Positions 5,652 through 8,148 of a stretch of DNA of 8,148 bases are shown here, piece after piece. Positions within the stretch are counted from its first letter, which is position 1. Each line of letters opens with the position of its first letter. Under the pieces are notes generated by a model that was given only the letters and a program-made list of their open reading frames with translations, was not told the origin of the DNA and made no database searches. Made by a program: the position numbers and the translations under genes. The DNA comes from Bacteroidales bacterium (GTDB lineage: Bacteria; Bacteroidota; Bacteroidia; Bacteroidales; UBA932), in contig JAFZWC010000001.1 of assembly GCA_017617475.1 (NCBI GenBank), positions 1-8,148 of the forward strand, in the 5' to 3' direction.

Positions 5652-7331
5652 ATGAAAAGAATCATAATGTTTGTCCTGGGTGCCACGCTGGCCTTCAGCG
5701 CGGCCGCCCAAACCTGGCAGGACGCCCTGCTCTTTTCCGAGAACAACTACTCGGGTACGGCCCGAGGTGTAGGTATGGGTAACGCGCTCACCGCCATTGG
5801 CGGAGATGCCGGTTCCCTCATCTTCAATCCGGCGGGATCGGCCACAGCCTCTTATTCCCAGTTCATGATTACGCCCGGCATCACCTTCTCCTTTACCAAC
5901 ACGCAGGCTTCGGCCGATAACCTGGAGGCGTACAAAGGAGAATCGGTAGGCAATACGTTTGCCCGCATGAAGCTTCCCAACATAGGCATCGTCCTTAATA
6001 TGGAAACGGGCCGACGCAGCGGTCTCAGGCGTATGTCCTTCGGCTTTGTGGTCAATTCTACCAATAACTTCACGGGCCGGTTCAAGACGGCGGGCGTCAA
6101 CGGCGACAATTCCTACGCCGCCTCCCTGGCTTCCTCGGCCGACGGTTATGCCGAGAACGTGATGGCCAACGAGAACTGGTATTTTTCCGGAGACCCCACC
6201 CGCATGCCCGCATGGGTGGATATGACGGGTTATCGCAGCGGTATGTTCAATGGCGTGAGCGGCCGTGACGGAGCTTATGTGGCCCTGACGGAAATTATTG
6301 ACGAAGACGGCAATTTCCGCCTGGCAGCCCCTGTTTACCAGCAGTACGGGCAGCAGAGTTACGGCGCCAAGACGGACGCGATCCTCAACTTTGCCATGGA
6401 TTTCTCCGACCGGCTGTATGTGGGTGCCAACCTGGGCATCACCGCCCTCCGTTATAATCTGAGCGAGTTCTGGTCCGAGATGCCGGAAAATCCGGCCGAT
6501 TTCCCCACCATCCGTTATTCCGACGGCACTACGGCCCAGTTCGAGTCCCTGCGCATGAACCGCAAGTACCGGCTTAACGGCAATGGCCTGTACCTGAAAG
6601 TGGGTGCCCTGTGGCGTCCCGTGGACGGTCTGCGTGTGGCTGCCGCCGTCCAGACTCCCACCATTCTAAACCTGACGGAGCGTTACGGCTATTCCGGCGA
6701 GGTAACTATGTCCGGCAAGTTCCAGAGCAGCGCCAGCAGTCCGGAAGATGAGTGGATCTATGCCCTGGTCTCTCCCTTCCGTGCCAATGTGGGCGTGGCA
6801 TACACTTTTGGCGGCAAGGCTGTTCTGAGTGCAGACTATGAGTTTGTCCATTATGGCCAGGCCCGTTTCAAGAGCCGCACCAGCGATTATGAATATTCCG
6901 TGGGCAATTTCTCCGACGTTAACCTGGACATCAAGGATCTCCTGGGACCTTCCCACCAGCTGCGTGTAGGCGCGGAATTCAAGATTAACTCCGACTTTTC
7001 CCTCAGGACCGGTTACAACCTGACCACCGGTGCCCAGCGCAACTACCTGGACGGTAACATTGCGGTACCCCTGAGCTCGGAAGCCCGCCTGGCCCAGCTC
7101 AAGCACAGCGTGTCCGCAGGTGTGGGCTATTCCTTCGGCAGCCTGTTCATCGATGCCGCCGTCCGTGCCCGTTTCGTTCCCGTGGACTATGTGATTCCGT
7201 ATAATTATTATTACGCACCTAACGCATCCCAATTCTACAACAAGGTAGTGGACGATGCTATCCTCACCCCGGAAATCATGGTCAAGAGCACCTTGGTAGA
7301 TGCCCTGGTCACGCTGGGATGGCGGTTCTAA
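5652..7331 (+). CDS. OmpP1/FadL-type outer-membrane transport protein
   Basis: A 559-residue outer-membrane beta-barrel of the OmpP1/FadL/TodX group, whose characterised members take up long-chain fatty acids or other hydrophobic compounds; some Bacteroidota members are labelled hemin receptor without proof. Seen: a signal peptide (MKRIIMFVLGATLAFSAAA, likely cut after Ala19), then an N-terminal stretch with SGTARGVGMGNALTAIGGD (34-52) and the family's NPAG (59-62), and many alternating amphipathic strands such as YRLNGNGLYLKVGALWRP. It ends LVTLGWRF, with the terminal Phe expected of proteins inserted by the BAM machinery. The ligand cannot be read from the sequence. The ATG at 5652 is 12 bases after the lipoprotein stop, with no promoter between, so the two are likely co-expressed and may act together at the outer membrane. 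No Shine-Dalgarno is visible. No sign of disruption. Confidence 0.9.
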   Translation: MKRIIMFVLGATLAFSAAAQTWQDALLFSENNYSGTARGVGMGNALTAIGGDAGSLIFNPAGSATASYSQFMITPGITFSFTNTQASADNLEAYKGESVGNTFARMKLPNIGIVLNMETGRRSGLRRMSFGFVVNSTNNFTGRFKTAGVNGDNSYAASLASSADGYAENVMANENWYFSGDPTRMPAWVDMTGYRSGMFNGVSGRDGAYVALTEIIDEDGNFRLAAPVYQQYGQQSYGAKTDAILNFAMDFSDRLYVGANLGITALRYNLSEFWSEMPENPADFPTIRYSDGTTAQFESLRMNRKYRLNGNGLYLKVGALWRPVDGLRVAAAVQTPTILNLTERYGYSGEVTMSGKFQSSASSPEDEWIYALVSPFRANVGVAYTFGGKAVLSADYEFVHYGQARFKSRTSDYEYSVGNFSDVNLDIKDLLGPSHQLRVGAEFKINSDFSLRTGYNLTTGAQRNYLDGNIAVPLSSEARLAQLKHSVSAGVGYSFGSLFIDAAVRARFVPVDYVIPYNYYYAPNASQFYNKVVDDAILTPEIMVKSTLVDALVTLGWRF

Positions 7332-7342
7332 TCTGCCATTTT

Positions 7343-7373
7343 GTCAGCATTTAGGCTGCTGGCACGAAGTTCG
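7343..7373 (+). promoter_or_regulatory. Dyad plus TGGCACG box, candidate dnaK promoter/operator
   Basis: GTCAGCA (7343-7349) faces TGCTGGC (7357-7363), a 7-bp dyad with one G-T pair. It overlaps TGGCACG (7360-7366), followed by AAGTTCG. TGGCACG is the -24 half of a sigma-54-like promoter, but the -12 GC is absent and the spacing is one short, so standard sigma-54 is doubtful. I see no TAnnTTTG box in this spacer, which fits a non-housekeeping signal for the heat-shock gene dnaK. No CIRCE element is present. Confidence 0.3.
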
Positions 7374-7383
7374 ATAATTACTT

Positions 7384-7411
7384 GGCGTCGCCCGAAATGG
7401 GTGGCGCCTTT
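7384..7411 (+). terminator. 10-bp stem-loop between the OmpP1/FadL-type gene and dnaK
   Basis: GGCGTCGCCC (7384-7393) pairs with GGGTGGCGCC (7399-7408), including two G-T pairs, around the loop GAAAT, and is followed by TTT. It starts 52 bases after the OmpP1/FadL-type stop and may end that operon. If dnaK is transcribed from the TGGCACG region just upstream, the hairpin would instead form the 5' end of the dnaK mRNA. The T-run is short, so terminator strength is uncertain. Confidence 0.5.
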
Positions 7412-7438
7412 GTCATTCTGAGCGAAGCGAAGAATCTC
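7412..7438 (+). repeat. REP-like repeat with GAGCGAAGCG core
   Basis: The stretch begins GTCATTCTGAGCG and ends AAGAATCTC. It contains the ends ATTCT (7415-7419) and AGAAT (7431-7435) as inverted repeats around the core GAGCGAAGCG. From memory, this sequence recurs in intergenic spacers of many Bacteroidota and other bacteria. Here it lies 35 bases before dnaK, in its probable leader. The core 10-mer also occurs at 954-963, inside the element in tilS. Confidence 0.6.
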
Positions 7439-7473
7439 AAGGAAACCGGATAATAATTAAAAACGAAATAACT

Positions 7474-8148
7474 ATGGGTAAAATTATCGGTATCGACCTG
7501 GGAACCACCAATTCCTGCGTCGCAGTGATGGAAGGCAATCAGCCCACCGTCATCATCAACAATGAGGGGCAGCGTACTACCCCTTCCGTAGTGGCTTTCA
7601 CCGAAGGCGGCGAGCGTAAGATAGGCTCCCCGGCCAAGCGTCAGGCCATTACCAACCCCCACAACACCGTGTTCTCCATCAAGCGTTTCATGGGTGAAAC
7701 CTACGATCAGGTAACCACCGAAGTGAACCGCGTCCCCTACAAGGTGGTCCGTGGAGAGAACAATACTCCCCGTGTGGATATCAGCGGCAAGCTCTATACC
7801 CCTCAGGAGATCTCGGCCATGATTCTTCAGAAGATGAAGAAGACGGCCGAAGAGTACCTCCGCCAGGAAGTCACCGAGGCTGTGATCACCGTTCCGGCCT
7901 ATTTCTCCGACTCCCAGCGTCAGGCTACCAAGGAAGCCGGCCGCATCGCGGGCCTGGATGTGAAGCGTATTATCAACGAACCCACCGCGGCTGCCCTGGC
8001 ATACGGCCTGGACAAGAAGGAGAAAGATATGAAGGTAGCCGTGTACGACCTCGGCGGCGGTACCTTCGATATCTCCATCCTCAACCTCGGCGACGGCGTC
8101 TTCGAGGTGAAGAGCACCAACGGTAACACGCACCTCGGCGGCGACGAC
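7474..8148 (+). CDS. dnaK: Chaperone DnaK (Hsp70), N-terminal part (runs off right edge)
   Basis: Cytosolic Hsp70 chaperone; its N-terminal ATPase domain drives substrate binding and release with DnaJ and GrpE. The first 225 codons are visible. Seen: phosphate-1 loop [13 protein letters not shown] (6-18), [12 protein letters not shown] (31-42), the catalytic-lysine region SIKRFMG (68-74, Lys70), [16 protein letters not shown] (137-152), [15 protein letters not shown] (166-180), phosphate-2 loop [13 protein letters not shown] (191-203), and THLGGDD at the cut edge. The ATG at 7474 gives [14 protein letters not shown], the normal DnaK start. The reading frame is intact to the edge. Upstream lie a short REP-like repeat, a stem-loop and a TGGCACG-containing dyad, which suggests transcription independent of the preceding operon. 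No Shine-Dalgarno is seen. Confidence 0.98.
   Translation, partial: MGKIIGIDLGTTNSCVAVMEGNQPTVIINNEGQRTTPSVVAFTEGGERKIGSPAKRQAITNPHNTVFSIKRFMGETYDQVTTEVNRVPYKVVRGENNTPRVDISGKLYTPQEISAMILQKMKKTAEEYLRQEVTEAVITVPAYFSDSQRQATKEAGRIAGLDVKRIINEPTAAALAYGLDKKEKDMKVAVYDLGGGTFDISILNLGDGVFEVKSTNGNTHLGGDD

Noticed and set aside
7360..7374. Standard sigma-54 promoter before dnaK
   Set aside because: The -24 half TGGCACG is perfect, but the -12 GC is missing and the TT is one base too close. Kept only as a loose motif.
7378..8133. Minus-strand frame of 251 codons opposite dnaK
   Set aside because: Classic antisense frame of dnaK; the plus strand carries unmistakable Hsp70 motifs.

Overview
The window looks like a piece of a fairly GC-rich Bacteroidota chromosome, probably order Bacteroidales. 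The evidence is a DUF3078 outer-membrane-type protein, an OmpP1/FadL-type protein ending in Phe, the short eukaryote/archaeal-like prolyl-tRNA synthetase, promoter boxes of the TAnnTTTG type, and translation starts that mostly lack Shine-Dalgarno sequences. Genus cannot be set from this sequence.

Left half, minus strand, in transcription order: proS (2797-4275), a DUF3078 protein (1638-2702), tilS (470-1636) and the 5' part of gpmI (1-432, running off the left edge). DUF3078 and tilS are separated by one base and tilS and gpmI by 37 bases, so these three are probably co-transcribed. A hairpin separates proS from DUF3078. Apart from DUF3078 this is core metabolism: tRNA-Pro charging, tRNA-Ile2 lysidine synthesis and glycolysis.

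Right half, plus strand: a lipoprotein of unknown function with a Trp/Tyr-saturated middle and a Ser/Arg-rich tail (4455-5639), an OmpP1/FadL-type outer-membrane protein 12 bases downstream (5652-7331), and the first 225 codons of dnaK (7474 to the right edge). The lipoprotein and barrel probably form a two-gene cell-envelope operon. The divergent proS/lipoprotein spacer (4276-4454) holds candidate promoters on both strands, a GC-rich hairpin and an unusually perfect Shine-Dalgarno. The 142-base spacer before dnaK holds two dyads, a TGGCACG box and a short REP-like repeat.

The most notable observation is a 180-bp element (817-996) inside tilS. It is bounded by a perfect 24-bp terminal inverted repeat, has nested internal dyads, and adds exactly 60 sense codons in frame. 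It sits where the first C-terminal subdomain of TilS normally lies, and that subdomain appears to be absent. The element resembles in style the in-frame palindromic elements of Rickettsia. Second in interest is the two-part low-complexity lipoprotein. No CRISPR array, tRNA, rRNA, transposase or phage gene was seen.
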